Shown: positions 16,490-25,111 of the stretch, piece by piece
Layout: every line of letters begins with the position of its first letter
Position numbering within the stretch: position 1 is the stretch's first letter
Assembly: GCA_036620675.1 (NCBI GenBank)
Contig: JAZHEE010000031.1
Length of the DNA: 50,628 nucleotides
Reading direction: 5' to 3' (one strand)
Source: Jejubacter sp036620675
Lineage (GTDB): Bacteria > Pseudomonadota > Gammaproteobacteria > Enterobacterales > Enterobacteriaceae
Notes under the pieces: model-generated
The model's input: the letters and a program-made list of their open reading frames with translations, nothing else
Database searches by the model: none
Told to the model about the DNA's origin: nothing
Made by a program: the position numbers and the translations under genes

Positions 16490-17900
16490 AGGCCCTTCGT
16501 CTCTGCTTTCCCGCCAGTTGCTGTTTCTTGGGCTGCCGCTGGTGGTTCTGTGGGGGTTTTCCGCCTTCAGCAGCTATATCAGCGCCATGAATGCCGCCAC
16601 ACAGGCATTCGACCGGATGCTGCTGGCATCCACTCGTACCGTGGCGGAACGGCTGGTGGTACGCAACGGCCGTTTGCAGGTGGATGTGCCCTGGGTGGTG
16701 CTCGATAGCTTTGAGCGCAATATGGACGATCGCCTCTATTACAAGGTGGTCGATACCGAGGGGAAGGTGATTTCCGGTTATGACAGCCTGCCGGATATTC
16801 CCGCCGCCACGCCGCGCAGCGAGCTGTATCCGGCGCTGGCGTGGTTCTGGCATACCCGCTGGCGCGGTCAGGGGATGCGGGTGGCCTGCCTGTTGCAGCC
16901 GGTGAATGAAGGGGGCATCAACGGTATGGCGCGCATCTACGTGGCCGAAACCCTGCAGTCCCGGCGCGAGATGGCGGCGAACCTGCTGGCGTCATCGCTG
17001 TGGACTCAGGGGGGACTGGTAATGCTGACCCTGATTCTGAGCGGCTGGCTACTGCGCAGGGTGCTGCGGCCATTGCGGCGCCTGTCGGCGCATCTGGCCC
17101 GGCGCCAGCCTGGCGATCTTTCCGCGCTACCCTCGTTGCTGCCGTGGTCGGAAACCCGGCCGCTGATGAACGCCTTTAACCGCTATCTTGAACGGCTGCG
17201 GCACCTGATCGCAAGGCAGGCGCGCTTTAGCGCCGATGCATCCCACCAGTTGAAAACGCCGCTTACCGTGCTGAAAACCCAGGCGGCGGTGGCGCTGGCA
17301 AGTCAGGATCCTCAGGTATGGCGCCAGAGCCTGGAGGCGATGAGCACCACCCTGGACGGGACGGTGCAGCTCACGGAGCGATTGCTACAGCTGGCCAGCC
17401 TGAAACGGCGGGAACCGGGAAGCCGGGCGTTTACTCGTATCGATCTGGTAGCGCTGGCCCAGGCCTGCTGTTTTTCCCGGTTAACCCAGGCGCGTAGTCG
17501 ACACATTGATCTGGGCTATGAGGGGGAAACTAACCCGGTCTGGATTGACGGCGAGGAGCTGCTACTGGCGGAAATGTGCGCTAATCTGCTGGATAACGCC
17601 CTGAAGTATACGCCCACTGGCGGCACCGTTACCGTTCGGGTGACGGGCCGGTTTCCCTGGGCGCTGCTGGAAGTGGAAGACAGCGGCCCGGGAATCGATA
17701 AACAGCAGACACAGCAGGCGCTCAGGCCGTTCAGTCGTCTGGAACAGGGAACGATGCAGCCGGGCGCGGGGCTGGGGCTGGCGCTGGTCAATGATATCGC
17801 GCGCTGGCACCGGACGAGACCGGAACTGCTGCATGGCGAAACGCTGGGAGGATTACTGGTGCGGATTCGTCTGGCGTGTCATGAAGAACGGGGGCCCTGA
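16476..17900 (+). CDS. tctE: Sensor histidine kinase TctE
   Basis: A 474-residue kinase. Transmembrane segments lie at about residues 13-38 and 172-190 and flank a periplasmic sensor domain. The dimerisation box FSADASHQLKTPLTVLKTQA puts the phosphorylated histidine at residue 257. The ATPase domain has MCANLLDNALKYTPTGG (N box), EDSGPGI (G1) and GAGLGLALVNDIARWH (G2). The start is the ATG at 16476 within the end of tctD, so the two are probably translationally coupled. It presumably senses tricarboxylates and phosphorylates TctD. Confidence 0.93.
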   Translation: MNWLKGPSSLLSRQLLFLGLPLVVLWGFSAFSSYISAMNAATQAFDRMLLASTRTVAERLVVRNGRLQVDVPWVVLDSFERNMDDRLYYKVVDTEGKVISGYDSLPDIPAATPRSELYPALAWFWHTRWRGQGMRVACLLQPVNEGGINGMARIYVAETLQSRREMAANLLASSLWTQGGLVMLTLILSGWLLRRVLRPLRRLSAHLARRQPGDLSALPSLLPWSETRPLMNAFNRYLERLRHLIARQARFSADASHQLKTPLTVLKTQAAVALASQDPQVWRQSLEAMSTTLDGTVQLTERLLQLASLKRREPGSRAFTRIDLVALAQACCFSRLTQARSRHIDLGYEGETNPVWIDGEELLLAEMCANLLDNALKYTPTGGTVTVRVTGRFPWALLEVEDSGPGIDKQQTQQALRPFSRLEQGTMQPGAGLGLALVNDIARWHRTRPELLHGETLGGLLVRIRLACHEERGP

Positions 17901-17907
17901 GCCCCCG
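17889..17907. terminator. Hairpin between convergent tctE and katA
   Basis: CGGGGGC / GCCCCCG arms with a 5-base loop overlap the tctE stop codon. On the plus strand they are followed by a T-rich stretch (CTTTATTTC). Position between convergent genes supports a terminator role. Confidence 0.45.
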
Positions 17908-17914
17908 GTAGCCT

Positions 17915-19360
17915 TTATTTCTGAGCCTTCAGCGCTTCCAGCGCGCTGGCAACGCCCGCGCCGTAGGCCGGATGCACCTGGGTAAACAGGCCAATCTGGC
18001 GCTCCTGAATAAATTCCGGTACCTGCACCAGCTCACCGGCGATACGGCCGAACATCCGCTGATGCTCATCTTCACTCAGCAGCTCGAACAGCTTACGTGG
18101 CTGGCTGAAGTAGTCGTCATCTTCGCGGTGGTTCCAGTGGTCGGCGGCGCCTTCCAGCGACAGCGGCGGCTCGCTGTAGTCCGGCTGCTCCTGAAATACC
18201 CCAAAGCTGTTCGGCTCGTAGGTCGCGCCGTTACCGCTGTTACCGTCTACGCGCATGGCGCCGTCGCGGTGGTAGTTGTGGAACGGGCAGCGTGGGGCGT
18301 TGACCGGAATCTGGTGGTGGTTCACGCCAAGGCGGTAGCGGTGAGCGTCGCCGTAGGAGAACAGACGCCCCTGCAGCATACGGTCTGGTGAGAAGCCAAT
18401 ACCGGGAACGATGTTGGCCGGAGACATGGCGACCTGTTCGACTTCGGCAAAGTAGTTGTCCGGATTGCGATTCAGCTCCAGCTCGCCCACTTCAATTAGC
18501 GGATAGTCGGCATGCGGCCAGACTTTGGTCAGATCGAACGGGTTGTAAGGCACTTTAGAGGCATCGGCCTCCGGCATCACCTGAATGTAGAACTTCCAGC
18601 GCGGGAAGTCGCCTTTCTCTATGGATTCGAACAGATCGCGCTGGGAGCTTTCGCGGTCTTCGGCCACCAGTCGTTTGGCTTCATCATCCATCAGGTTTTC
18701 AATGCCCTGTTCGCAGCGCAGGTGGAATTTCACCCAGAAGCGCTGATTATCGGCATTGATAAAGCTGTAGGTGTGGCTCCCAAAACCGTGCATAAAGCGA
18801 TAGCCGCGCGGCAGGCCTCGGTCGCTGAAGTCGATGGTCAACTGGTGCAGCGATTCCGGCAACTGGGAGAAGAAGTCCCACTTGTAAGTGGGGTTACGCA
18901 GGTTGGTACGCGGATCGCGCTTCACCACGTGGTTGAGATCCGGGAATTTCAGCGGGTCGCGCAGGTAGAAGACCGGCGTGTTGTTGCCTACCAGATCCCA
19001 GTTGCCCTCTTCGGTATAGAATTTGATGGCGAAGCCGCGGATATCTCGCTCGGCATCGGCGGCGCCGCGCTCACCGGCAACGGTAGAAAAACGGATGAAA
19101 AGATCGGTCTTTTTCCCCGGCTGGAAGACTTTGGCGCGGGTGTAGCGGCTGATATCCTGAGTGATGGTAAAGGTGCCGTAAGCGCCGGAGCCTTTGGCGT
19201 GCATACGGCGCTCGGGTATAACTTCACGGTCAAAGTGCGCCAGCTTTTCCAGAAACCAGACATCCTGTAACAGCATAGGGCCACGCGGGCCCGCAGTGGC
19301 TACATTGTTGTTGTGAGCCACGGGGGCGCCAGAGCCGGTGGTTAATCCTTTCTTGGTCAT
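17915..19360 (-). CDS. katA: Monofunctional haem catalase, small-subunit clade (KatA)
   Basis: A 481-residue catalase that breaks hydrogen peroxide into water and oxygen. The active-site region reads FDREVIPERRMHAKGSGAYG near residue 50, with the distal histidine in MHAKG. The proximal haem motif RLFSYGDAHRYRLG is near residue 335. It resembles the Proteus mirabilis catalase far more than E. coli KatE or KatG, and it lacks the KatE C-terminal extension. The start is the ATG at 19360 behind GGGAGAC; a 32-residue upstream extension is arginine-rich and unlike the family. No catalase is known to me here in E. coli, so the gene was gained here or lost there. Confidence 0.95.
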   Translation of the reverse strand: MTKKGLTTGSGAPVAHNNNVATAGPRGPMLLQDVWFLEKLAHFDREVIPERRMHAKGSGAYGTFTITQDISRYTRAKVFQPGKKTDLFIRFSTVAGERGAADAERDIRGFAIKFYTEEGNWDLVGNNTPVFYLRDPLKFPDLNHVVKRDPRTNLRNPTYKWDFFSQLPESLHQLTIDFSDRGLPRGYRFMHGFGSHTYSFINADNQRFWVKFHLRCEQGIENLMDDEAKRLVAEDRESSQRDLFESIEKGDFPRWKFYIQVMPEADASKVPYNPFDLTKVWPHADYPLIEVGELELNRNPDNYFAEVEQVAMSPANIVPGIGFSPDRMLQGRLFSYGDAHRYRLGVNHHQIPVNAPRCPFHNYHRDGAMRVDGNSGNGATYEPNSFGVFQEQPDYSEPPLSLEGAADHWNHREDDDYFSQPRKLFELLSEDEHQRMFGRIAGELVQVPEFIQERQIGLFTQVHPAYGAGVASALEALKAQK

Positions 19361-19550
19361 CGATTGTCTCCCTGGGATAAAATCGGGTGGATTGTTAATT
19401 TCCGTACTACGACGGATTACGCTACGCCTTATTCTTGACCAGCTTGTTGATCGCACGCAATTTGGCTTTCTCTATCACAGTTATTTCCACTGCCTGTCAT
19501 TATCGTCATAAAAATAAGGACTTTTCCCCGGTCTCCTGGCTGGGATAATG

Positions 19551-19572
19551 CCTGGATTTCGAATTATCCAGG
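19551..19572. other. Inverted repeat between katA and yfaY
   Basis: CCTGGAT / ATCCAGG, a perfect 7-base-pair inverted repeat with an 8-base spacer, in the 278-base divergent gap. It could be an operator or a weak hairpin. I saw no convincing OxyR site in the gap. Confidence 0.3.
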
Positions 19573-19638
19573 GGCGATTGGTTATTTAGCAGGTTCGCCA
19601 GGTTATAGTTGAACTCTTTATTTGGGCGGGGCCGAACG

Positions 19639-20841
19639 ATGATAAAAGTAGAAATGCTCTCTACCGGCGATGAAGTGCTGTATGGGCAGATAGTGGATAC
19701 CAATGCTGCCTGGCTGGCCGACTACCTGTTTGAACAGGGGCTGCCGATGAGTGGGCGCAGCACCGTGGGCGATAATCTGGACGCGCTGGTTTGTGCTTTA
19801 CAGCGCCGCAGCCGGGAATGCGATGTGCTGATCGTCAACGGCGGCCTGGGGCCGACCAGCGATGACCTGAGCGCCGAGGCGGCGGCGTGCGCCGCTGGCG
19901 TGGCGCTAGTGGAAGATGTCGGATGGCTGGAGACCATGGCGCGCTATTTTTCTTCCCGCGGTCGCGAGATGTCGCCCGCAAATCGCAAGCAGGCGCTGAT
20001 TCCGCAGGGCAGTGAAATCATCGACAACCCGGTGGGCACCGCCTGCGGTTTTGCCATGCGCCTGAATGGCTGCCTGCTCTGCTTTACCCCGGGGGTTCCG
20101 GGCGAGTTTAAAACCATGGTGGCGCAGCAAATTTTGCCGCTGCTGCGTCGCCGCTTTGAACTGCCGGCGCCGCCGCTCTGCCTGCGCCTGACCACTTTCG
20201 GGCGCAGCGAAAGCGAGCTGGCCCAGGCGCTGGACGCTCTGCCGCGCCCACCGGGCGTAACCCTGGGCTATCGCTCTGCCATGCCGATTATCGAGCTGAA
20301 ACTGACCGGCCCGGACGCCATGCGTTCACAGATGATGACGCTGTGGCAGGAGGTGCGTCGGGTGGCGGGCGACAGCCTGATTTTTGAAGGCACCGACGGC
20401 CTGGCCGCCCGCCTGGCCGGGCTGCTCGCGACCCGGGGGCTACGGCTTGCCGTCAGCGAGCAGTTTACCGGCGGCCTGCTGTGCTGGCAGTTAGGGGAAG
20501 GTGGCGTGACGCTACAGGCGGGGGAGGTTCTGGCACCGCCGCCGCAACCGGAAGCCCTGGCGCAGAGCGCGGCGCGGGCGCTACGCTTTGCCGGGCAGAG
20601 TCAGAGCGACCTGGCGCTGCTGGTAGGGGAGCTGCGGACAGAGAGCCTGAATCTGGTGCTGCACACGCCGGACGGCACGCACAGTTTGCGGATTTCGCTG
20701 AACGGTCGGCGATACAGCCGCCGGGATCTTCAGCAGGCGTGCGCCATGATGGCGCAGAACATGCTGCGCCGCTGGCTGGAGGGGCTGCCGCTGGAGGCCA
20801 GCCACGGCTGGATCCAGGTCGAGGAGAGCTTTACGGCCTGA
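19639..20841 (+). CDS. yfaY: CinA-like protein YfaY (MoCF-domain, incomplete PncC domain)
   Basis: A 400-residue protein, the same length as E. coli YfaY. The N-terminal half is a MoCF/competence-damage domain: MLSTGDEVLYGQIVDTNAAW near residue 5, VNGGLGPTSDD near 65, NPVGTACGF near 133 and FTPGVPGEFK near 150. The C-terminal half resembles the CinA/PncC deamidase region but has degenerate motifs (SEQFTGGLLCWQL instead of AESCTGG), so NMN deamidase activity is doubtful. The start is the ATG at 19639 (MIKVEMLSTGDE), matching E. coli. In E. coli this gene belongs to the same yfa/arn neighbourhood, which supports collinearity. Confidence 0.92.
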   Translation: MIKVEMLSTGDEVLYGQIVDTNAAWLADYLFEQGLPMSGRSTVGDNLDALVCALQRRSRECDVLIVNGGLGPTSDDLSAEAAACAAGVALVEDVGWLETMARYFSSRGREMSPANRKQALIPQGSEIIDNPVGTACGFAMRLNGCLLCFTPGVPGEFKTMVAQQILPLLRRRFELPAPPLCLRLTTFGRSESELAQALDALPRPPGVTLGYRSAMPIIELKLTGPDAMRSQMMTLWQEVRRVAGDSLIFEGTDGLAARLAGLLATRGLRLAVSEQFTGGLLCWQLGEGGVTLQAGEVLAPPPQPEALAQSAARALRFAGQSQSDLALLVGELRTESLNLVLHTPDGTHSLRISLNGRRYSRRDLQQACAMMAQNMLRRWLEGLPLEASHGWIQVEESFTA

Positions 20842-20847
20842 GCGATC

Positions 20848-20875
20848 GCCCTGGCGTCCTGCCAGGGCATTTTCC
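20848..20875 (+). terminator. Terminator after yfaY
   Basis: GCCCTGGC / GCCAGGGC, an 8-base-pair stem with a 5-base loop, starts 6 bases after the stop and is followed by ATTTTCC. The T run is short. Confidence 0.6.
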
Positions 20876-21034
20876 ATTATGTTGTTTTCTTCCCGTCTGA
20901 ATATTCCTTATCACCCGTCATGGGGGTTTTTATGACGTATTTTGTTCCTTTATGGGTGAAAACGAGCAATTCGTCCTTCTTATGGTCGATTTTTCTGTGC
21001 GCTGTCGTTTATTTTTAATAAATTTGTAACACAA

Positions 21035-21050
21035 TGTGCGATGTTTCACA
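21035..21050. promoter_or_regulatory. CRP site upstream of glpT
   Basis: TGTGCGATGTTTCACA matches TGTGA-N6-TCACA at 9 of 10 positions, 121 bases before glpT. CRP activation of glpTQ is known in E. coli. Less certain GlpR-like half sites may lie in the A+T-rich stretch at 21055-21090. The rest of the 329-base gap shows no gene; in particular there is no divergent glpA. Confidence 0.6.
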
Positions 21051-21170
21051 TTAAAGTATGCGCGCATTCACTATTATTACGCTCGAAAAAGAAAATTGAT
21101 GATTTTTCAATCAATTGATAATCAAAATAATCAGTGACATCGCAAGAAAACAGAACGCCACGGAGGCTAC

Positions 21171-22532
21171 ATGTTAACAATTTTTAAACCTGCCGCGCAT
21201 AAGGCGAGGCTGCCGGCTGACAAAATCGATCCGGTTTACCGCCGTCTGCGCTGGCAGATTTTTATGGGGATATTTTTTGGCTACGCGGCTTATTATCTGG
21301 TTCGCAAGAACTTTGCGCTGGCGATGCCCTATCTGGTGGAGCAGGGGTTTTCCCGCGGCGATCTGGGCTTTGCGCTTTCTGGTATATCCATCGCCTATGG
21401 TTTTTCCAAATTTATTATGGGATCGGTTTCCGATCGCTCGAATCCGCGCGTTTTTCTGCCAGCCGGGCTGATCCTGGCGGCAGTGGTGATGCTGTTTATG
21501 GGGTTCGTTCCCTGGGCGACTTCTAGCATTGCCGTAATGTTCGTGCTGCTGTTCCTGTGCGGCTGGTTCCAGGGCATGGGCTGGCCGCCGTGCGGACGCA
21601 CCATGGTGCACTGGTGGTCCCAGAAGGAGCGAGGCGGCATCGTTTCAGTCTGGAACTGCGCCCATAACGTAGGGGGCGGTATTCCGCCGCTGCTGTTCCT
21701 GCTGGGGATGTATTGGTTTAACGACTGGCATGCAGCCCTGTATATGCCCGCCTTTGCCGCGATTCTGGTGGCGCTGTTCGCCTTCGCCATGATGCGCGAT
21801 ACCCCGCAATCCTGTGGCCTGCCGCCGATTGAGGAGTATAAGAATGACTATCCGGACGACTACAGCCACGAGCACGAGCAGGAACTGACGGCGAAGCAGA
21901 TTTTTATGCAGTATGTTCTGCCAAACCGCCTGCTGTGGTATATCGCCATCGCCAACGTTTTCGTCTATCTGCTGCGCTACGGCATTCTCGACTGGTCGCC
22001 GACCTACCTGAGAGAGGTGAAACACTTCGCGCTGGATAAATCCTCCTGGGCCTATTTCTTCTATGAGTATGCTGGTATTCCCGGAACGCTGCTGTGCGGC
22101 TGGATGTCCGATAAGGTGTTCAGAGGCAATCGCGGCGCGACCGGCGTTTTCTTTATGACCCTGGTGACCATCGCCACCGTGGTTTACTGGCTGAACCCGC
22201 CGGGAAATCCGGGCATCGATATGGCCTGTATGATCGTTATCGGCTTCCTGATTTATGGCCCCGTGATGCTGATTGGTCTGCATGCGCTGGAGCTGGCGCC
22301 CAAGAAAGCGGCGGGGACCGCGGCGGGCTTTACCGGGCTGTTCGGCTACCTGGGCGGTTCAGTGGCCGCCAGTGCCATTGTCGGTTACACCGTCGACTTC
22401 TTCGGCTGGGACGGCGGCTTTATGGTGATGATCGGCGGCAGCGTGCTGGCGGTACTTCTGCTGTTGATAGTGATGATGGGTGAACGTAAACACCACCGTG
22501 AAATGCAGGCAAAACAGGAGAACAAAGGATGA
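21171..22532 (+). CDS. glpT: Glycerol-3-phosphate:phosphate antiporter GlpT
   Basis: A 453-residue major-facilitator protein, nearly identical to E. coli GlpT (452). Opening residues LPADKIDPVYRRLRWQIFMG lead into GYAAYYLVRKNFALAMPYL, which contains the substrate arginine near residue 45. The organophosphate:Pi antiporter family signature GWFQGMGWPPCGRTMVHWW lies near residue 137. LLRYGILDWSPTYL near residue 268 carries the second binding arginine. It imports glycerol-3-phosphate, and fosfomycin, in exchange for phosphate. The ATG at 21171 follows GGAGG. Its stop overlaps the glpQ start by four bases (ATGA). Confidence 0.97.
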   Translation: MLTIFKPAAHKARLPADKIDPVYRRLRWQIFMGIFFGYAAYYLVRKNFALAMPYLVEQGFSRGDLGFALSGISIAYGFSKFIMGSVSDRSNPRVFLPAGLILAAVVMLFMGFVPWATSSIAVMFVLLFLCGWFQGMGWPPCGRTMVHWWSQKERGGIVSVWNCAHNVGGGIPPLLFLLGMYWFNDWHAALYMPAFAAILVALFAFAMMRDTPQSCGLPPIEEYKNDYPDDYSHEHEQELTAKQIFMQYVLPNRLLWYIAIANVFVYLLRYGILDWSPTYLREVKHFALDKSSWAYFFYEYAGIPGTLLCGWMSDKVFRGNRGATGVFFMTLVTIATVVYWLNPPGNPGIDMACMIVIGFLIYGPVMLIGLHALELAPKKAAGTAAGFTGLFGYLGGSVAASAIVGYTVDFFGWDGGFMVMIGGSVLAVLLLLIVMMGERKHHREMQAKQENKG

Positions 22533-23599
22533 TATTCCCACGACGGTTAGCAGGCGTCGGTATTGGTATCGTGGTTGCCGGTATGATGGCGGGCGCCGTG
22601 GCGCAGGCCCAGGAGAAGATCGTTATCGCCCATCGCGGCGCCAGCGGCTATCTGCCGGAGCACACGCTACCGGCGAAGGCGATGGCTTACGCTCAGGGGG
22701 CGGATTATCTTGAGCAGGATCTGGTGATGACCAAAGATGACCAGCTGGTGGTGCTGCACGACCACTATCTGGACAGGGTCACCGATGTGGCTAAACGTTT
22801 CCCGAATCGCGCCCGCAAGGACGGGCGCTATTACGCCATTGATTTCACCCTGGCGGAAATTAAGTCGCTGAAGTTTACCGAAGGGTTCGATATTGAAAAC
22901 GGTAAGCAGGTGCAGACGTATCCCGGCCGTTTCCCGATGAATAAGTCGGATTTTCGGGTTCACACCTTTCAGGAATAGCTGGAGTTTATTCAGGGGCTGA
23001 ATCACTCCACCGGTAAAAATATTGGTATCTATCCGGAAATTAAAGCCCCCTGGTTCCATCACCAGGAAGGTAAGGATATTGCGGCGAAAGTGCTGGATGT
23101 GCTGAAACAGTATGGCTATACCGGGCCTGAGGATAAGGTTTATCTGCAATGCTTCGATACGGATGAGCTTAAACGCATTAAAAATACCCTTGAGCCGCAG
23201 CGCGGTATGAATCTGAAACTGGTACAGCTTATCGCCTATACCGACTGGAATGAGACTCAGCAGAAACAGCCGGACGGTAAATGGGTGAATTACAGCTACG
23301 ACTGGATGTTTAAGCCCGGCGCCATGAAGCAAATCGCGCAGTATGCCGACGGTATCGGCCCCGATTACCATATGCTTGTGGAGCAGGGGTCAACCAAAGG
23401 CAATATTCGCCTGACGGCGATGGTGAAGGAGGCCCACGCCAGTCATATGGTGGTGCATCCCTATACGGTGCGTGCCGATGACTTACCGGACTATGTCAGC
23501 GACGTAAATCAGCTGTTCGACCTGCTCTATAACCGGGATAACGTAGACGGCCTGTTCACTGACTTCCCCGATAAGGCCCGCGCGTTTCTTGATAAATAA
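22529..23599 (+). pseudogene. glpQ: Glycerophosphodiester phosphodiesterase GlpQ, interrupted by an in-frame amber codon
   Basis: Read through, the frame is 356 codons and full length for periplasmic GlpQ. There is a signal peptide (cleavage after AQA near residue 28), then KIVIAHRGASGYLPEHTLPA with the catalytic histidine, and VVLHDHYLDRVTDV. After the break come YPEIKAPWFHHQEGKDI, IGPDYHML and GLFTDFPDKARAFL. A TAG at 22976-22978 falls between FRVHTFQE and LEFIQGLNHS, where E. coli has glutamate (FEEEIEF). Frame and similarity continue unchanged on both sides, so one base (GAG or CAG to TAG) explains it. The 149-residue product would lack over half of the TIM barrel. A read error or amber suppression are alternatives. 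Confidence 0.9.
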
Positions 23600-23610
23600 G
23601 CGGCGCCCAT

Positions 23611-23650
23611 AAAAAAACGCCAGTCGGCATTCAGCGGCTGGCGTTTTTTC
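23611..23650. terminator. Bidirectional terminator between glpQ and yfaE
   Basis: AACGCCAGTCG pairs with CGGCTGGCGTT around a short loop, with seven A before and six T after. It lies between convergent genes and would serve both strands. Confidence 0.9.
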
Positions 23651-23663
23651 TGACCTTAATCTG

Positions 23664-23921
23664 TTACATCCCGATTTCGATATCGCCTTTCGCCTGGCAG
23701 CAGCAGGGCAGGATCTCGCCGGGCTGAATAAAGGCCAGCGGCTGACTCAGCCAGTTAACCTGGCCGGCGATCAACCGGGTGCGGCAGGCGCCGCAATAGC
23801 CTTCCCGACACTGATACTCCACGTCGATTTGGTGCGACTCCAGCGCCGCCAGCAGCGACGGATGCTCATCGTGGCACTGGAGCTGGGTGCCGCTGTGGCG
23901 AAGGAGGATACGGAAAGCCAT
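23664..23921 (-). CDS. yfaE: 2Fe-2S ferredoxin YfaE
   Basis: An 85-residue plant-type ferredoxin, E. coli YfaE being 84. The cluster ligands are C38, C43 and C46 in YQCREGYCGACRTRL and a fourth in LPCCCQAKGDIEI (C73-C75). It is known to help build or maintain the diferric-tyrosyl radical of NrdB. It starts two bases after the nrdB stop, so the three genes nrdA-nrdB-yfaE form one operon. Confidence 0.96.
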   Translation of the reverse strand: MAFRILLRHSGTQLQCHDEHPSLLAALESHQIDVEYQCREGYCGACRTRLIAGQVNWLSQPLAFIQPGEILPCCCQAKGDIEIGM

Positions 23922-23923
23922 AA

Positions 23924-25057
23924 TCAGAGCTGGAAGTTGCTCAGATCGTCGGCGTCGATATTGGAATCGATCTGGCCGACCAGGTAAGAGCTGACTTCCA
24001 CTTCCTGAGGCGCGACCTGAACGTTGTCAGACACCAGCCAGGCGTTGATCCAGGGGATCGGGTTGGAGCGGGCTTTATCGTACGGCATCTCCAGTCCCAC
24101 GGCATTCATACGAATGTTGGTGATGTACTCCACGTACTGGCACAGAATATCCTTGTTCAGACCGATCATCGAGCCGTCGCGGAACAGATAGTTGGCCCAC
24201 TCTTTTTCCTGCTGCGCCGCCATCACAAACAGGTCATAGCACTCCTGCTGGCATTCGCGGGCGATCTCGGCCATTTCCGGGTCGTCTGCGCCGCTGCGCA
24301 TCAGGTTGATCATATGCTGGGTGCCGGTCAGGTGCAGGGCCTCGTCGCGGGCGATCAGTCGGATGATTTTGGCGTTGCCTTCCATCAGTTCGCGCTCGGC
24401 AAAGGCGAAGGAGCAGGCGAAGCTGACGTAGAAGCGAATGGCTTCCAGCGCGTTTACGCTCATCAGGCACAGATAGAGCTTTTTCTTCAGCTCGCGCAGG
24501 TTAACGGTAATAGTTTTGCCGTTAACGCTGTGCGTGCCTTCGCCAAGCAGATGCCAGTAGCTGGTCATCTCAATCAGGCCGTCGTAGTAGGTGGAGATAT
24601 CCTTAGCGCGCTTGAGGATCTCTTCGTTGGTGACGATATCATCGAACACCAGCGCCGGATCGTTGACGATGTTGCGGATAATATGGGTGTAAGAGCGCGA
24701 GTGGATAGTTTCTGAGAAAGCCCAGGTTTCCACCCAGGTTTCCAGCTCCGGAATCGAAATCAGCGGCAGCAGCGCGACGTTCGGGCTACGGCCCTGAATG
24801 GAGTCCAGCAGGGTCTGATACTTCAGGTTGCTGATAAAGATATGTTTCTCGTGATCCGGCAGGCTTTGATAGTCGATGCGGTCGCGGGAGACATCCACCT
24901 CTTCCGGACGCCAGAAGAAAGAGAGCTGCTTTTCGATAAGCTTTTCGAAAATCTCGTATTTCTGCTGGTCGAAGCGGGCCACGTTGACCGGCTGGCCGAA
25001 AAACATCGGTTCGCTTAGCTGGTCGTTTTTCGTCTGTGAAAATGTGGTGTATGCCAT
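23924..25057 (-). CDS. nrdB: Class Ia ribonucleotide reductase, beta subunit NrdB
   Basis: A 377-residue radical-bearing subunit (376 in E. coli). The radical tyrosine is Y123 in ETIHSRSYTHI. Iron ligands are D85, E116 and H119 on the first side, with those in VSFACSFAFAERELMEG and RDEALHLTGTQHM on the second. The C-terminal tail DADDLSNFQL docks on NrdA. With NrdA it reduces ribonucleoside diphosphates under aerobic conditions. The 54-base gap from nrdA is short, and the start has a regular ribosome site. Confidence 0.97.
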   Translation of the reverse strand: MAYTTFSQTKNDQLSEPMFFGQPVNVARFDQQKYEIFEKLIEKQLSFFWRPEEVDVSRDRIDYQSLPDHEKHIFISNLKYQTLLDSIQGRSPNVALLPLISIPELETWVETWAFSETIHSRSYTHIIRNIVNDPALVFDDIVTNEEILKRAKDISTYYDGLIEMTSYWHLLGEGTHSVNGKTITVNLRELKKKLYLCLMSVNALEAIRFYVSFACSFAFAERELMEGNAKIIRLIARDEALHLTGTQHMINLMRSGADDPEMAEIARECQQECYDLFVMAAQQEKEWANYLFRDGSMIGLNKDILCQYVEYITNIRMNAVGLEMPYDKARSNPIPWINAWLVSDNVQVAPQEVEVSSYLVGQIDSNIDADDLSNFQL

Positions 25058-25111
25058 GTTATTTGTTCCTGTGATACGAAAAACAGGGGCGGCTCGTCCC
25101 GCCCCCGGATA

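Noticed and set aside
23090..23599. Independent gene downstream of the glpQ stop
   Set aside because: It continues the same frame and similarity as the upstream half, so it is the 3' part of the interrupted glpQ rather than a separate gene.
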